DNA of 41,902 nucleotides, from NCBI GenBank assembly GCA_947631915.1, contig CANRNC010000018.1, forward strand, positions 1-41,902. The letters run 5' to 3'. Position 1 is the first letter of the stretch; every line of letters begins with the position of its first letter. Under the pieces are notes generated by a model. That model made no database searches and was not told the origin of the DNA. It worked only from the letters and a program-made list of their open reading frames with translations. This DNA is from an uncultured Clostridia bacterium (GTDB taxonomy: Bacteria; Bacillota; Clostridia; TANB77; CAG-508). This document shows, in pieces, positions 1-8,472 of the stretch. The position numbers and the translations under genes were made by a program.

Positions 1-1
1 A

Positions 2-607
2 ATTATTTTAGTGCCAGATAGTTGTCCTTTAACAGAAGAAATGAAAGAAATGTATTTATTATCAGCAAATTATAATGGGGCAACTGATGAAGAAAAAGAA
101 GAAATAGAGAAAATATTTTCAGGAAATGGTGGATCTTCAAATCTTATAAAATCACTAAATGATAATGGAATAGAATTAGATGGATTTACAAAAATTAGTT
201 TAAGGGAAGCAAGTATAGGTATAGCAACGATAGTAGTATTTATAGCAATTTATTTAGGAATTATATTCTTAATAGCCAGTAGCGCTATATTAGCACTAAA
301 ACAATTAACAGATAGTAGTGATAATAAACAAAGATATACTATATTAAGAAAAATTGGTTGTGATGAAAAAATGATTAATAAAGCATTATTTAGACAAATT
401 GGTATTTTCTTTGGTATGCCTTTAATTTTAGCGATTATACATTCTATTTTTGGAATACAATTTGCAATAACAATAATGTCAGGGTTAGCCTCAAAAGATG
501 ATTTACTACCTTCAATTATAGCAACAGTAGTAATTATTGGTGCAATATATGGCTCATATTTCCTAGCGACATATATTGGTGGAAAAAATATTATTAGAGA
601 AGAGTAA
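2..607 (+). CDS. FtsX-type ABC transporter permease, C-terminal part (5' end outside window)
   Basis: The reading frame is open to the left edge (codons run back from 11 to 2), so this is the 3' end of a longer gene; the GTG at 11 is internal, not a start. The visible ~200 residues have a short extracytoplasmic stretch, then a membrane segment (about residues 70-95), a cytoplasmic stretch with a YTILRKIGCDEK motif, and two more membrane segments ending in GGKNIIREE. That is the last FtsX/MacB-like (PF02687) half of a BceB/VraG-type permease, where a conserved 'LRKIG' turn follows the second-last cytoplasmic loop. Such permeases work with a MacB-like ATPase in peptide-antibiotic sensing or detoxification. 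The partner ATPase is presumably upstream, outside the window. It is followed at once by a strong terminator, so it ends its operon. Confidence 0.8.
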   Translation: MILVPDSCPLTEEMKEMYLLSANYNGATDEEKEEIEKIFSGNGGSSNLIKSLNDNGIELDGFTKISLREASIGIATIVVFIAIYLGIIFLIASSAILALKQLTDSSDNKQRYTILRKIGCDEKMINKALFRQIGIFFGMPLILAIIHSIFGIQFAITIMSGLASKDDLLPSIIATVVIIGAIYGSYFLATYIGGKNIIREE

Positions 608-623
608 TGTTATATGTAAGAAC

Positions 624-658
624 AATTTACAAGGTTTTATTTTTGAACCTTGTAAATT
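624..658 (+). terminator. Rho-independent terminator after partial permease
   Basis: A perfect 13-bp stem (AATTTACAAGGTT 624-636 pairing with 646-658) with a T-rich loop, followed by TATTTATTTTG. It closes the operon of the partial permease. Confidence 0.75.
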
Positions 659-721
659 TATTTATTTTGATATATTATTTATAATAACTAATATAAAAGA
701 TAATTAAAGAAGGAATTATAA

Positions 722-826
722 ATGATAAAACAGACTGCTGGTAGAGATAATTTGGGAGAACTTGTACCAAAATTTGTACAGCTTAATGATGATGAATATG
801 ATAAATGTAGTAAAAATCAACTTTAA
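722..826 (+). pseudogene. Remnant of a carboxymuconolactone decarboxylase-family gene (N-terminus only)
   Basis: A 34-codon reading frame starts MIKQTAGRDNLGELVPKF and continues VQLNDD, then runs into EYDKCSKNQL and a stop. The QTAGRDNLGE..PKF..LNDD string is the start of AhpD-like/carboxymuconolactone decarboxylase-family proteins, which are normally about 100-130 residues. The rest of that family, including its catalytic Cys-x-x-Cys/His region, is absent, so this is a 5' remnant. It has an AGGAAT-like ribosome site at 710-715. It lies between the terminator of the first permease and a broken permease copy, so this stretch looks like a decay zone. The family match is from memory of the N-terminal consensus; only about 25 residues support it. 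Confidence 0.45.
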
Positions 827-849
827 ATTAAAATGTGATAAGCAATTAA

Positions 850-1072
850 AGAAAGAATGAGAGTATATATGAAAATAGAAACAAAATTAACATTTAATAA
901 TATTGTCAATACCAATATTATATGGAATTATAAAATATATGGAAAATATTATTGTCTTAAAAAAATTATTAATACCATATGGAAGTATTTTTATATTTAT
1001 AGTGATATTACTACTTATATCTTTGAGTATAACAATACTTTCTACAAGAGCTACAGAAGAAGAATAGATTAA
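850..1072 (+). pseudogene. Internally deleted duplicate of the FtsX-type permease at 2026-4290
   Basis: Bases 850-903 repeat 2007-2060 (the ribosome site and first codons of the intact permease) with one mismatch. Bases 904-1072 repeat about 4130-4290 (the last 160 bases of the same gene) with four substitutions and a three-base insertion. The junction lies in the 8-base word AATAATAT, which occurs in the intact gene at both 2053-2060 and 4122-4129. The copy therefore lost 2069 bp by recombination between short direct repeats. That length is not a multiple of three, so the 3' part is read out of frame and the 71-codon frame from 857 is meaningless after about 13 residues. The few differences show a young duplication. 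No ATPase follows this copy. Confidence 0.9.
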
Positions 1073-1221
1073 GGAGGAAAAACATAATATCATTTAATCA
1101 ATTATCTAAATTTCATATCCTTTTCAAATTTGTAGCTTGACATTTAAATAATAAAAATATACTACTCGAAAGTGAAATTTAACTCTAAATTAAAAAAATG
1201 TAAAAAAATGTAAAAAAAACG

Positions 1222-1255
1222 TTGACAACAATGGAAAAATATGGTAATGTATAAT
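1222..1255 (+). promoter_or_regulatory. Promoter of the small secreted protein
   Basis: A consensus TTGACA lies at 1222-1227. Two -10 candidates follow: TAATGT at 1245-1250 (17-base spacing) and TATAAT at 1250-1255 (22-base spacing). The first has correct spacing and the second the better sequence, so the start point is uncertain. The upstream 70 bases are A-rich (two AAAAAAATGTA repeats near 1194-1215), as in UP elements. Confidence 0.6.
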
Positions 1256-1257
1256 TG

Positions 1258-1296
1258 CCAATGTAAAATTGGTAAAAGTAATTGCAAATGTGCAAT
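1258..1296 (+). other. Two small hairpins in the leader of the secreted-protein gene
   Basis: CCAAT (1258-1262) pairs with ATTGG (1268-1272), and ATTGC (1281-1285) pairs with GCAAT (1292-1296), directly downstream of the promoter and ahead of the AGGAGG ribosome site. They could be operator half-sites or mRNA structure. Stems are only 5 bp, so chance is possible. Confidence 0.35.
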
Positions 1297-1323
1297 CTGT
1301 TTATAATTAGGAGGACAAAAAAT

Positions 1324-1788
1324 ATGCGTAAACAATTTAAATCGATTGCAGCTGTTTTAATGATGGTAGTTATGTGGATGAATATCAACGTACCCGTTAT
1401 GGCAGCAGAAAAAGTTTCAGATGCAGACAAGATAACCACTATGTCAATACAAACTATTGGTAGTGTTGACTCTACCAATGCACTGCTTGACGAACTTCAC
1501 TATACAGGGAGGCTTACGAAGGATAAAGTACTTGGTACGGTGCACTTGTCATACAACTCAAAAACTGTTGAATGGTTGGTAGGGAGAACGAACTCCGATG
1601 GAGTGGTAATACTTTACCTAACTAATACTGCTACAGGTGAGGTTAGACAAATTACAACGACGGCCAACAATAAATTAGGTTCTCTAACATGGGTAGGCAG
1701 TGGTCTTGACGCAGGAGAATGGCAGGTATCAGTTAATTATGTATCTAGTATCTGGATCTATGATGTGGACCTGATGTTTTATAACTAA
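1324..1788 (+). CDS. Small secreted protein of unknown function (154 aa)
   Basis: The start at 1324 is set by a strong AGGAGG eight bases upstream. Residues 1-27 form a classical signal peptide (MRKQF, hydrophobic core with several Met, then VPVMA-A as cleavage site). The mature ~126 residues are polar, rich in Thr/Val/Gly, with the alternating pattern of a small beta-sandwich, and end in an aromatic tail (IWIYDVDLMFYN). There is no Cys and no recognisable catalytic motif. I do not recognise the family. The gene stands alone between its own promoter and a strong terminator, among peptide-export/detoxification ABC transporters. Base composition is unusual: line 1561-1620 has 25 G/C of 60, against about 14-15 in typical neighbouring genes. 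That suggests recent acquisition. A secreted adhesion or interaction domain, or a cargo/target related to the ABC transporters, are both only guesses. Confidence 0.75.
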   Translation: MRKQFKSIAAVLMMVVMWMNINVPVMAAEKVSDADKITTMSIQTIGSVDSTNALLDELHYTGRLTKDKVLGTVHLSYNSKTVEWLVGRTNSDGVVILYLTNTATGEVRQITTTANNKLGSLTWVGSGLDAGEWQVSVNYVSSIWIYDVDLMFYN

Positions 1789-1870
1789 AGGTGTATCTAT
1801 AATGATATTAACAAAATCAACCATATAGTAGTAAATGATAACTATTCTGCACATTTGCATCTTACTTTAT

Positions 1871-1898
1871 GGGAGTTTAGGTTCTGAACTCCCTTTTT
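1871..1898 (+). terminator. Terminator after the secreted protein gene
   Basis: GGGAGTTTAG (1871-1880) pairs with CTGAACTCCC (1884-1893), with one G-T pair and a 3-base loop, followed by TTTTT. It is a textbook intrinsic terminator. Confidence 0.9.
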
Positions 1899-2025
1899 CA
1901 AAAAAATATATAAATGTATATTATAAGAGGTAAATATAAATTAGAGTGAAGAATAAAATTTTAACAAATATTTCTGCTTTTGTAAAAGAAACGTTAGTAA
2001 AAAGTAAGAAAGAATGAGAGTATAT

Positions 2026-4290
2026 ATGAAAATAGAAATAAAATTAACATTTAATAATATAAGAAAAAATATAAAAAGAATGATATTTACAATTATATCA
2101 ATAATATTGTGTACGATACTTATATTTACTACAATATTACTAATTTCTAGTGTTAGAAATGGAATTACTGAAAATATAGAAACAGAATATAATGACTATC
2201 ATTTTATAATAAGAGATTTGGATATCGATAGCTTTAATAAAATAAAGGATAAAAGATATATTGATAAAATTTATATCCAAGAAGAGGAAGATGATCAATT
2301 AAAAAAATTAGAAGAACCATATACTTTTGACGGTATTAATAATATAAATGTTTATATTAAATATAAAAATGTAAGAGAAGTATGTAAATATTCAACAGAC
2401 ATAATAGAAACGTTGAATTTATCTAAAGAAGAATTACGTTATAATCAAGATAAATGTGAATTTAATCAAAAGTTACTTACTGTATATGGATTGATAGATG
2501 TTTATATAAATATAGATAAGTACAATGCTGTGGCAAGAATAAATTATTCTTATGTTATAGATATATTAATAATATTTATATTAGTGGCATTTTCAATTTT
2601 ATTTATAATAATACTATATAATTCATTTTTAATAACTATAAATGAAAGAAAGCGAGAATATGCTATTTTAAATAGTATTGGTGGAACAGAGGGTCAAATC
2701 TTAAAAATGATTTTTTTTGAAGGTATCATTTTAGGAATAATAGGAATGATTATAGGTGGAATGTTTTCCATTGTAGCAACAAATGTTATCTTAAACATTT
2801 TAAATAATATATTATCAGATACAGGATATAATTTTAGGCTAATAGTTGATTCTAAATATTTAATTTTATCAGTATGTATAATATTAATAAATATTTTTGA
2901 ATCTGCATTAATTCCAAGCGTAAAAGCAAGTACAACATCTGTTATGCAAGGGATTAAAAATAACAAAGAAATAAAATACAAAAAGAGAGTTACATTATTG
3001 GAAAAAATACTTCCAATAGAAGGAAAAATAGCAATAAAGAATATAAGAAGAAACAGAAATAAATATAGAACTATAACTATTTTACTTGTAGTTTGTATGA
3101 CTTCATATATTGCAATTAGTACATACATTAACTATGAAAAAGCGACTTCTGAAATAGTGAATGAATATGATGTTGATGCAGAATTAAGATTTGAAGAGCC
3201 ATTAGATTATAAATACATACTAGAAGATTATAAGGCTAAATCTGGAGACAAAGTAGAATATATGGAATATAAAATAACGGGGTTATTTTTTTTAGTAGAA
3301 CCAGAAAGTGTACTTATAACCGATATTTTAGTTACACAATATGAGGATAACAAAAAAAGTATAAATATGGGAGTAATTGGTTTAGATGATAAAACATATA
3401 AGAATTATATTGAAAAATTAAATGCTAGTTATGGAGATTTTATAATTTATAATAACGTAAGTGAGATTAATGGAGATGAGCAATTAACATATACAAATTT
3501 CCAAGCATTTAAAACACAAGATAATTTTAAATTAAGTATTGTAAGTGAAGTATGGTACGATGTAGTAAGATATGAGATAGTTGATGATGAAGATTTAAAT
3601 GGAAATTTCATATTGACAGATGAGCTAATAGAGGGGTACAGAGAAATAAAGACTATGTACAAACATCCTACTATATTTACTAATATGGATACATATAATA
3701 AAATAGAAGAAAAATGTGAAGATTATGCTTCTAAAAATAAAAAAGCTGTGTCAAAATTTATAATTAATAATAGTCTAAATGTAAAAGTCAAATGCGGAAA
3801 TATAATTGAATTTTCAAATTATATAAAAGAGATACAAGATATAAATGAAAAAAAGAACATAGAGATAGATGCAGAATATTATACGTTAGAAAATCAGGAG
3901 AAAATTATTTATATTAACATAGTACAATTAATATTAAGGATTATAATAATAGCAATAGTAGTAATAGGAAGTGTAAGTGCTATAAATATTATAAATGCAA
4001 GTTTATGTGAGAGAAAGCAGGACTTTAAAATATTAAATAGTTTAGGTGCGACCAAAGAAAATATAAATAAAACTTTAATCTATGAATGTATTTATATGTT
4101 TATGAAGGCAACAATAATATCAATAATATTGTCAATACCAATATTATATGGAATTATAAAATATATGGAAAATATTATTGTTTTAAATAAATTATTAATA
4201 CCATATGGAAGTATTTTTATATTTATAATGATATTACTACTTATATCTTTGAGTATAACAATACTTTCTACAAGAGCTATAGAAGAATAG
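2026..4290 (+). CDS. FtsX/MacB-type ABC transporter permease, two FtsX halves (754 aa)
   Basis: Membrane subunit of a type VII-like ABC exporter (MacB/BceB class); its ATPase is the next gene, 18 bases downstream. About eight membrane segments in two repeats: roughly residues 20-42, an outer domain to 175, then 178-203, 229-255 and 279-300; the second half has 349-368, an outer domain to about 620, then 630-655, 688-712 and 728-752. Each half carries the FtsX cytoplasmic signature (AILNSIGGTEGQI; KILNSLGATKENI). An ATG at 2014 is also possible, but the N-terminus from 2026 (MKIEIKLTFNNIRKN) aligns position for position with the start of the second permease at 5787, so I chose 2026. The outer domains differ strongly from that paralogue, so substrates probably differ. 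A recent duplicate of this gene survives as a deleted copy at 850-1072. Confidence 0.85.
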   Translation: MKIEIKLTFNNIRKNIKRMIFTIISIILCTILIFTTILLISSVRNGITENIETEYNDYHFIIRDLDIDSFNKIKDKRYIDKIYIQEEEDDQLKKLEEPYTFDGINNINVYIKYKNVREVCKYSTDIIETLNLSKEELRYNQDKCEFNQKLLTVYGLIDVYINIDKYNAVARINYSYVIDILIIFILVAFSILFIIILYNSFLITINERKREYAILNSIGGTEGQILKMIFFEGIILGIIGMIIGGMFSIVATNVILNILNNILSDTGYNFRLIVDSKYLILSVCIILINIFESALIPSVKASTTSVMQGIKNNKEIKYKKRVTLLEKILPIEGKIAIKNIRRNRNKYRTITILLVVCMTSYIAISTYINYEKATSEIVNEYDVDAELRFEEPLDYKYILEDYKAKSGDKVEYMEYKITGLFFLVEPESVLITDILVTQYEDNKKSINMGVIGLDDKTYKNYIEKLNASYGDFIIYNNVSEINGDEQLTYTNFQAFKTQDNFKLSIVSEVWYDVVRYEIVDDEDLNGNFILTDELIEGYREIKTMYKHPTIFTNMDTYNKIEEKCEDYASKNKKAVSKFIINNSLNVKVKCGNIIEFSNYIKEIQDINEKKNIEIDAEYYTLENQEKIIYINIVQLILRIIIIAIVVIGSVSAINIINASLCERKQDFKILNSLGATKENINKTLIYECIYMFMKATIISIILSIPILYGIIKYMENIIVLNKLLIPYGSIFIFIMILLLISLSITILSTRAIEE

Positions 4291-4308
4291 ATTAAAGGAG
4301 AAAAAATA

Positions 4309-4980
4309 ATGAAAATTCTAAAAGTAGAAAATTTAAATAAAGTTTATGGAAAAGGCGAATCAGAAGTTGTAGCACTAGATAATGTATCTTTTGAAGTAGA
4401 AGAAGGAGAATTCATAGCAATAATTGGTCCTTCTGGAAGTGGCAAATCTACACTGTTACATGCAATTGCAGGTTTAGAAAGACCAACCCATGGAAAAGTA
4501 TATTTTTATGATAAAAATATATATGAAATGAATAAAAAAGAATTAACAATATTAAGAAGACAAAAAATAGGAATTATTTATCAATTTTATAATTTAATAT
4601 CTACTTTAAATGTAGAAGAAAATATACTATTACCTATAGAACTTGATAAGAGAAAAGTTGATAAGAAAAAATTAGATGAAATTATTAAGTTTCTAAATTT
4701 AGAAAATAGAAGAAAACATTTACCTAGTGAAATATCAGGAGGACAACAACAAAAAGTAGCTATTGGAAGAGCATTAATGATAAACCCAACAATAATTTTA
4801 GCTGATGAGCCTACTGGAAACCTAGATACCAAGTCAAGCAATGACATAGTACAAACACTAAAAAAGGCTAATAAGGAATATAAACAAACAATTATAATGA
4901 TTACTCATAATTTAGAGATTGCAAAATTGGCAGATCGAATTATACAAATTGAAGACGGAAGAATTTTAGAAAATTTGTAG
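4309..4980 (+). CDS. MacB/LolD-type ABC transporter ATPase (223 aa)
   Basis: Cytoplasmic ATPase that drives the permease encoded just upstream. All nucleotide-binding motifs are intact: Walker A GPSGSGKST (40-48), Q-loop Q92 in YQFYNL, signature SGGQQ (143-147), Walker B IILADEP with E167, D-loop NLD and switch H200. The length and the short C-terminus are typical of the MacB/LolD/BceA group. Strong GGAG ribosome site (AAAGGAGAAAAAATA before the ATG at 4309). The gene is followed by a terminator, so permease-ATPase is one transcript. It is closely similar to the second ATPase at 5106, with identical spacing of every motif, which indicates tandem duplication of whole transporter modules; here the gene order is permease first, in the next module ATPase first. 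Confidence 0.92.
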   Translation: MKILKVENLNKVYGKGESEVVALDNVSFEVEEGEFIAIIGPSGSGKSTLLHAIAGLERPTHGKVYFYDKNIYEMNKKELTILRRQKIGIIYQFYNLISTLNVEENILLPIELDKRKVDKKKLDEIIKFLNLENRRKHLPSEISGGQQQKVAIGRALMINPTIILADEPTGNLDTKSSNDIVQTLKKANKEYKQTIIMITHNLEIAKLADRIIQIEDGRILENL

Positions 4981-4982
4981 GA

Positions 4983-5008
4983 GGGTACGGCGCAACGTGC
5001 CCATTTTT
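4983..5008 (+). terminator. Terminator after first ATPase
   Basis: GGGTACG (4983-4989) pairs with CGTGCCC (4996-5002), one T-G pair, followed by ATTTTT. It separates the two transporter operons. Confidence 0.75.
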
Positions 5009-5013
5009 AAATT

Positions 5014-5068
5014 GTGACAATTTTGTAATAATTTTTGTCACTATAAAGTCACTTGCTATTTGTATAAT
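5014..5068 (+). promoter_or_regulatory. Promoter region with GTGACAA/TTGTCAC inverted repeat, second ABC operon
   Basis: A TATAAT box at 5063-5068 serves the operon starting at 5106. Upstream is a perfect inverted repeat, GTGACAA (5014-5020) and TTGTCAC (5035-5041), centre-spaced by 14 bases, with a further GTCAC at 5049-5053. No good -35 sits at 17 bases; the nearest TTGTCA (5035-5040) is 22 bases from the -10 box. Weak -35 plus inverted repeat is what an activator-controlled promoter looks like; response regulators of BceR type act on inverted repeats in front of such transporters. No regulator is encoded here. Confidence 0.5.
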
Positions 5069-5105
5069 ATCAATATAAAGAACTTAATTAAGAAAGGGGA
5101 AAACA

Positions 5106-5786
5106 ATGGAAATATTAAGAGTTGAAAATTTATGCAAAACCTATGGAAAGAATGAAACTTTTGTTAAAGCACTAGATGGAATAAGTTTTAGTGTTAATAA
5201 GGGAGAATTCGTTGCCGTAGTTGGTGCAAGTGGAAGCGGAAAGTCTACTTTACTACATATTTTAGGAGGTGTAGATAAGCCAAGTTCTGGAAAGGTATAT
5301 GTTGATAACCAAGATGTTTTTAAGCTAAATGAAAGTAATCTTGCAGTATTTAGAAGAAGACAAGTAGGACTTATTTATCAGTTCTATAACTTAATTCCTA
5401 TTCTAAATGTGGAAGAAAATATTACACTTCCTCTATTGTTGGACGGAAGAAAACCTGATGAAACATATTTGAATGAATTAATTGATACTTTGGGCTTAAG
5501 ATCGAGAATTAAGCATTTACCAAATGAACTTTCAGGAGGACAACAACAAAGAGTTTCTATTGGTAGGGCTTTGATGAATAGACCAGCAGTTCTTCTTGCA
5601 GACGAACCGACAGGAAATCTTGATAGTAAAGCCTCAAAAGAGATTATAGAATTATTAAAGTTGTCTAATAAAAGATATGAACAAACTATAATTATGATAA
5701 CACATGACCAAAGTTTAGCCTTAAATGCAGATAGAATTATTACTATTGATGACGGTAAAATTGTAAGCGACAAGAAGGTGAGATAG
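5106..5786 (+). CDS. MacB/BceA-type ABC transporter ATPase (226 aa)
   Basis: Cytoplasmic ATPase for the permease that begins on the base right after its stop codon. Motifs: Walker A GASGSGKST (40-48), Q-loop Q92, signature SGGQQ (143-147), Walker B VLLADEP with E167, D-loop NLDSK, H200. AAAGGGG ribosome site seven bases before the ATG. The ATPase-then-permease order, with no spacer, is the usual BceAB/YxdLM arrangement and implies coupled translation. BceAB-type systems remove or sense cell-wall-active peptide antibiotics, but MacB-like exporters with other cargo share these features; the sequence does not decide between them. Confidence 0.92.
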   Translation: MEILRVENLCKTYGKNETFVKALDGISFSVNKGEFVAVVGASGSGKSTLLHILGGVDKPSSGKVYVDNQDVFKLNESNLAVFRRRQVGLIYQFYNLIPILNVEENITLPLLLDGRKPDETYLNELIDTLGLRSRIKHLPNELSGGQQQRVSIGRALMNRPAVLLADEPTGNLDSKASKEIIELLKLSNKRYEQTIIMITHDQSLALNADRIITIDDGKIVSDKKVR

Positions 5787-8384
5787 ATGGAAATTTTAAG
5801 AAATTTAACTATTAAACATCTTCTTATGAATAAAAGGAGAACTTTAGTAACTATAATCGGCATTATACTTTCTACTGCTTTAATGGTAGGAATAGGACTA
5901 TTGTTTTCAAGTTTATACCAAGCAACTTATGAAGATGCTATTAAAAGCTATGGAGATTATCATACTGTTTTTAAAAATATAGATGGAGAAAAAACAAACG
6001 TCTTAATAAACAATCTAAAAGTAAAAGAAGTATATTATGAAAAAAATATAGGGTATTCATATTTAGATGGCAGTAAAAATGAAGATAAAATATATTTAAA
6101 ATTAAAAAGTGTAAGTAGTAATTTTTTTGAAAGATTGAATTTAATAGAAGGAAGATTTCCAGAAAACTCAAACGAATTAATCATTTCTAGACACATACAA
6201 ACAAATGGAGGAGTAAAACTTAATGTGGGAGATACTATTAAATTAGAACTTGGTTATAGAGTTTCTGATGATGGTAAAGTATTAGACATTGTTAATTTGG
6301 TTAAAGATGATAATTTCTATTATGATGAAAATGGAGAAATTATAAACACTATAGAGTTTACGGAAAATGAAAAATTACAAATTGTAGAAAGTAGAGAATT
6401 TACCATAGTAGGAGAAGTAGAGAGACCTATTTTTGAAGAACGTTCTTCTTGTGGATATTCTGTATTTACAATAGATGATAATTTGACAAATGAAGAATAT
6501 ACAAATACTTATGTAGTATATAAGAACCCACGAAAAACTTATGACATTGCAGGGGAATTAAAAGAAGAATTAGGAATTAAAGGAGCAGATAGAGTATCCA
6601 ATAATAATATGCTTTTATATTATTATGGAACTAGTGAAAGAGGTAACTTTACAGCAGCAGTTGCAGGGATGATGTCTATTGCTTTAGGTCTTATTTCAGT
6701 TGGATGTATTATAGTAATATATAATTCTTTTGCAATTTCTACTATGGAAAGGAAAAAACAATTTGGTTTGTTATCTAGTGTAGGAGCAACTAAAAGACAG
6801 ATAAGAAACAGCGTATTTTTCGAAGCAATAGTAGTGGGAGGAATAGGAATAATACTAGGTACTGCAAGTGCTTTTATAGGGATATATTGTGTATTAAAAA
6901 TAATGAATCAATTGTTAAAAGGTGTAATATCATATACATTTTATTTAACAGTAAATCCAGTATTTATCAGTATACCTTTAATATTTATGTTTGCAGTAGT
7001 ATTAATTTCAGCATGGTTACCAGCTAAAAGAGCAAGTAGGGTTACACCAGTTGAAGCTATAAGACAGAATGATGACATTAAGATAAATAAAAGAAAAATA
7101 AGGACAAGTAAGCTAGTTAGAAAAGTATTTGGAATAGAAGGCGAAATTGCCCTTAAGAATATGAAAAGAAACAAGAAAAAATATAGAATTACAATAATAT
7201 CTTTATTTATAAGTATAGTAATGTTTATATCTTTTAGTTCATATTTGCAATATGTAGTTGATAGTAGTGAAGGACTAGTTTATCAATTTGATTATGATAC
7301 GAGTATAATATTATATGAAGAAAATGAAAAAGTAAAAAATGAAATGACTTCTATACCATATATTGAAAAGTATTCTATTCAAAAACAAGATAATATGAAC
7401 TATAAACCATTAGATAAAAAATATTATACGGATGAATTTTATGAACATCTTAATTCAAATCCAGTTTATGGTGCAGAGATAATAAATGTTAGTGAAAATG
7501 AATATAAAGAATATATAAATAAAATTCATGGTAATTATGGAGACACTATATTAATAAATAGAACACAATATAGAAATGATTCAGGAGTAGGCATAAATAC
7601 TAAAGTATTTAATAATGAATTAGAAGGAGGTTCAATACAGCTAGAGTTTACTAAAATAAATGAACAAGATAAAAGTACTAAAGTATCAACATACACAATT
7701 TCAAATATAAAATTGACAGAGGAAACTATATTTGGATTAGAGGCAAATAAATATAATTCACAAATAACAATGATATTAAATGATAATGAATATGAAAAAT
7801 TTAGAGAATGGCGAGAAGAAAACAATCAAAAATTAAGAACAAACATAATTATGAAAGCAACAGATATTGAAAAACTAGCAGAAGAATGTGACAGAGTACA
7901 AGATGATAATAGAGATATATCAATGTATGTAAATAATATAGCATTAAACTTAAGGCAGGAAAATAATATGGTACTAGCAATAAAAATTCTTTTATATGGT
8001 TTTATAACACTAGTAACTTTAATAGGAGTTTCAAGTGTGTTTAATACAATAAGTACAAGTATATCATTAAGACAAAAAGAATTTGCTATGTTAAGAAGTA
8101 TAGGCTTAACACCATTTGGATTTAATAAGATATTATTTTTTGAAAGTATATTTTTTGGAATAAAATCATTAATATATTCATTACCAGTTTCACTTTTAAT
8201 AGTTTATTTAATAGCAAGTACAATGGAGAATATAATTAAATTTAGTGAGATATTAATACCATGGAATAGTATAATAATATCTATAATTGGAGTCTTTGTA
8301 ATTGTATTAGCAACAATGATGTATTCTGCAAGTAAAATTAAGAAAGAAAACATTTTGGAAGCTATTAGACAAGAAAATATCTAA
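5787..8384 (+). CDS. FtsX/MacB-type ABC transporter permease, two FtsX halves (865 aa)
   Basis: Starts directly after the ATPase stop codon (TAG-ATG), with an AAGAAGGTGAG ribosome site inside the ATPase gene. Eight predicted membrane segments in two repeats: about 19-41; outer domain to about 285; 288-318, 342-372, 388-412; then 465-490; outer domain to about 725; 728-755, 782-812, 826-850. FtsX signatures GLLSSVGATKRQI and AMLRSIGLTPFGF occur in the cytoplasmic loops of each half. The first outer domain (about 240 residues) is nearly twice that of the paralogue at 2026, so the sensing or substrate domain has diverged. The family exports or strips peptides and lipids rather than importing nutrients. 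A new promoter follows, so the operon has two genes. Confidence 0.88.
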   Translation: MEILRNLTIKHLLMNKRRTLVTIIGIILSTALMVGIGLLFSSLYQATYEDAIKSYGDYHTVFKNIDGEKTNVLINNLKVKEVYYEKNIGYSYLDGSKNEDKIYLKLKSVSSNFFERLNLIEGRFPENSNELIISRHIQTNGGVKLNVGDTIKLELGYRVSDDGKVLDIVNLVKDDNFYYDENGEIINTIEFTENEKLQIVESREFTIVGEVERPIFEERSSCGYSVFTIDDNLTNEEYTNTYVVYKNPRKTYDIAGELKEELGIKGADRVSNNNMLLYYYGTSERGNFTAAVAGMMSIALGLISVGCIIVIYNSFAISTMERKKQFGLLSSVGATKRQIRNSVFFEAIVVGGIGIILGTASAFIGIYCVLKIMNQLLKGVISYTFYLTVNPVFISIPLIFMFAVVLISAWLPAKRASRVTPVEAIRQNDDIKINKRKIRTSKLVRKVFGIEGEIALKNMKRNKKKYRITIISLFISIVMFISFSSYLQYVVDSSEGLVYQFDYDTSIILYEENEKVKNEMTSIPYIEKYSIQKQDNMNYKPLDKKYYTDEFYEHLNSNPVYGAEIINVSENEYKEYINKIHGNYGDTILINRTQYRNDSGVGINTKVFNNELEGGSIQLEFTKINEQDKSTKVSTYTISNIKLTEETIFGLEANKYNSQITMILNDNEYEKFREWREENNQKLRTNIIMKATDIEKLAEECDRVQDDNRDISMYVNNIALNLRQENNMVLAIKILLYGFITLVTLIGVSSVFNTISTSISLRQKEFAMLRSIGLTPFGFNKILFFESIFFGIKSLIYSLPVSLLIVYLIASTMENIIKFSEILIPWNSIIISIIGVFVIVLATMMYSASKIKKENILEAIRQENI

Positions 8385-8397
8385 AATTAGTCAAAAT

Positions 8398-8427
8398 TTG
8401 ACAATAAAGAGATTTACTTTTTATAAT
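8398..8427 (+). promoter_or_regulatory. Promoter of the VTT-domain gene
   Basis: TTGACA (8398-8403), 18-base spacer, TATAAT (8422-8427). A second TATAAT lies at 8435-8440. Confidence 0.75.
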
Positions 8428-8472
8428 ATTAATGTATAATATAATAAACATTATATAAAAAGAGGTAAAAAT

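Noticed and set aside
857-1072. Open frame of 71 codons as a gene
   Set aside because: It is a frame-shifted fusion of the two ends of a permease gene; after the junction it does not match the original protein.
1946-2017. 23-codon GTG frame (MKNKILTNISAFVKETLVK...) whose TGA overlaps an ATG at 2014, as in translational coupling
   Set aside because: The only ribosome-site candidate (GAGG, 1927-1930) is 15 bases away, there is no conservation evidence, and homology places the permease start at 2026 rather than 2014.
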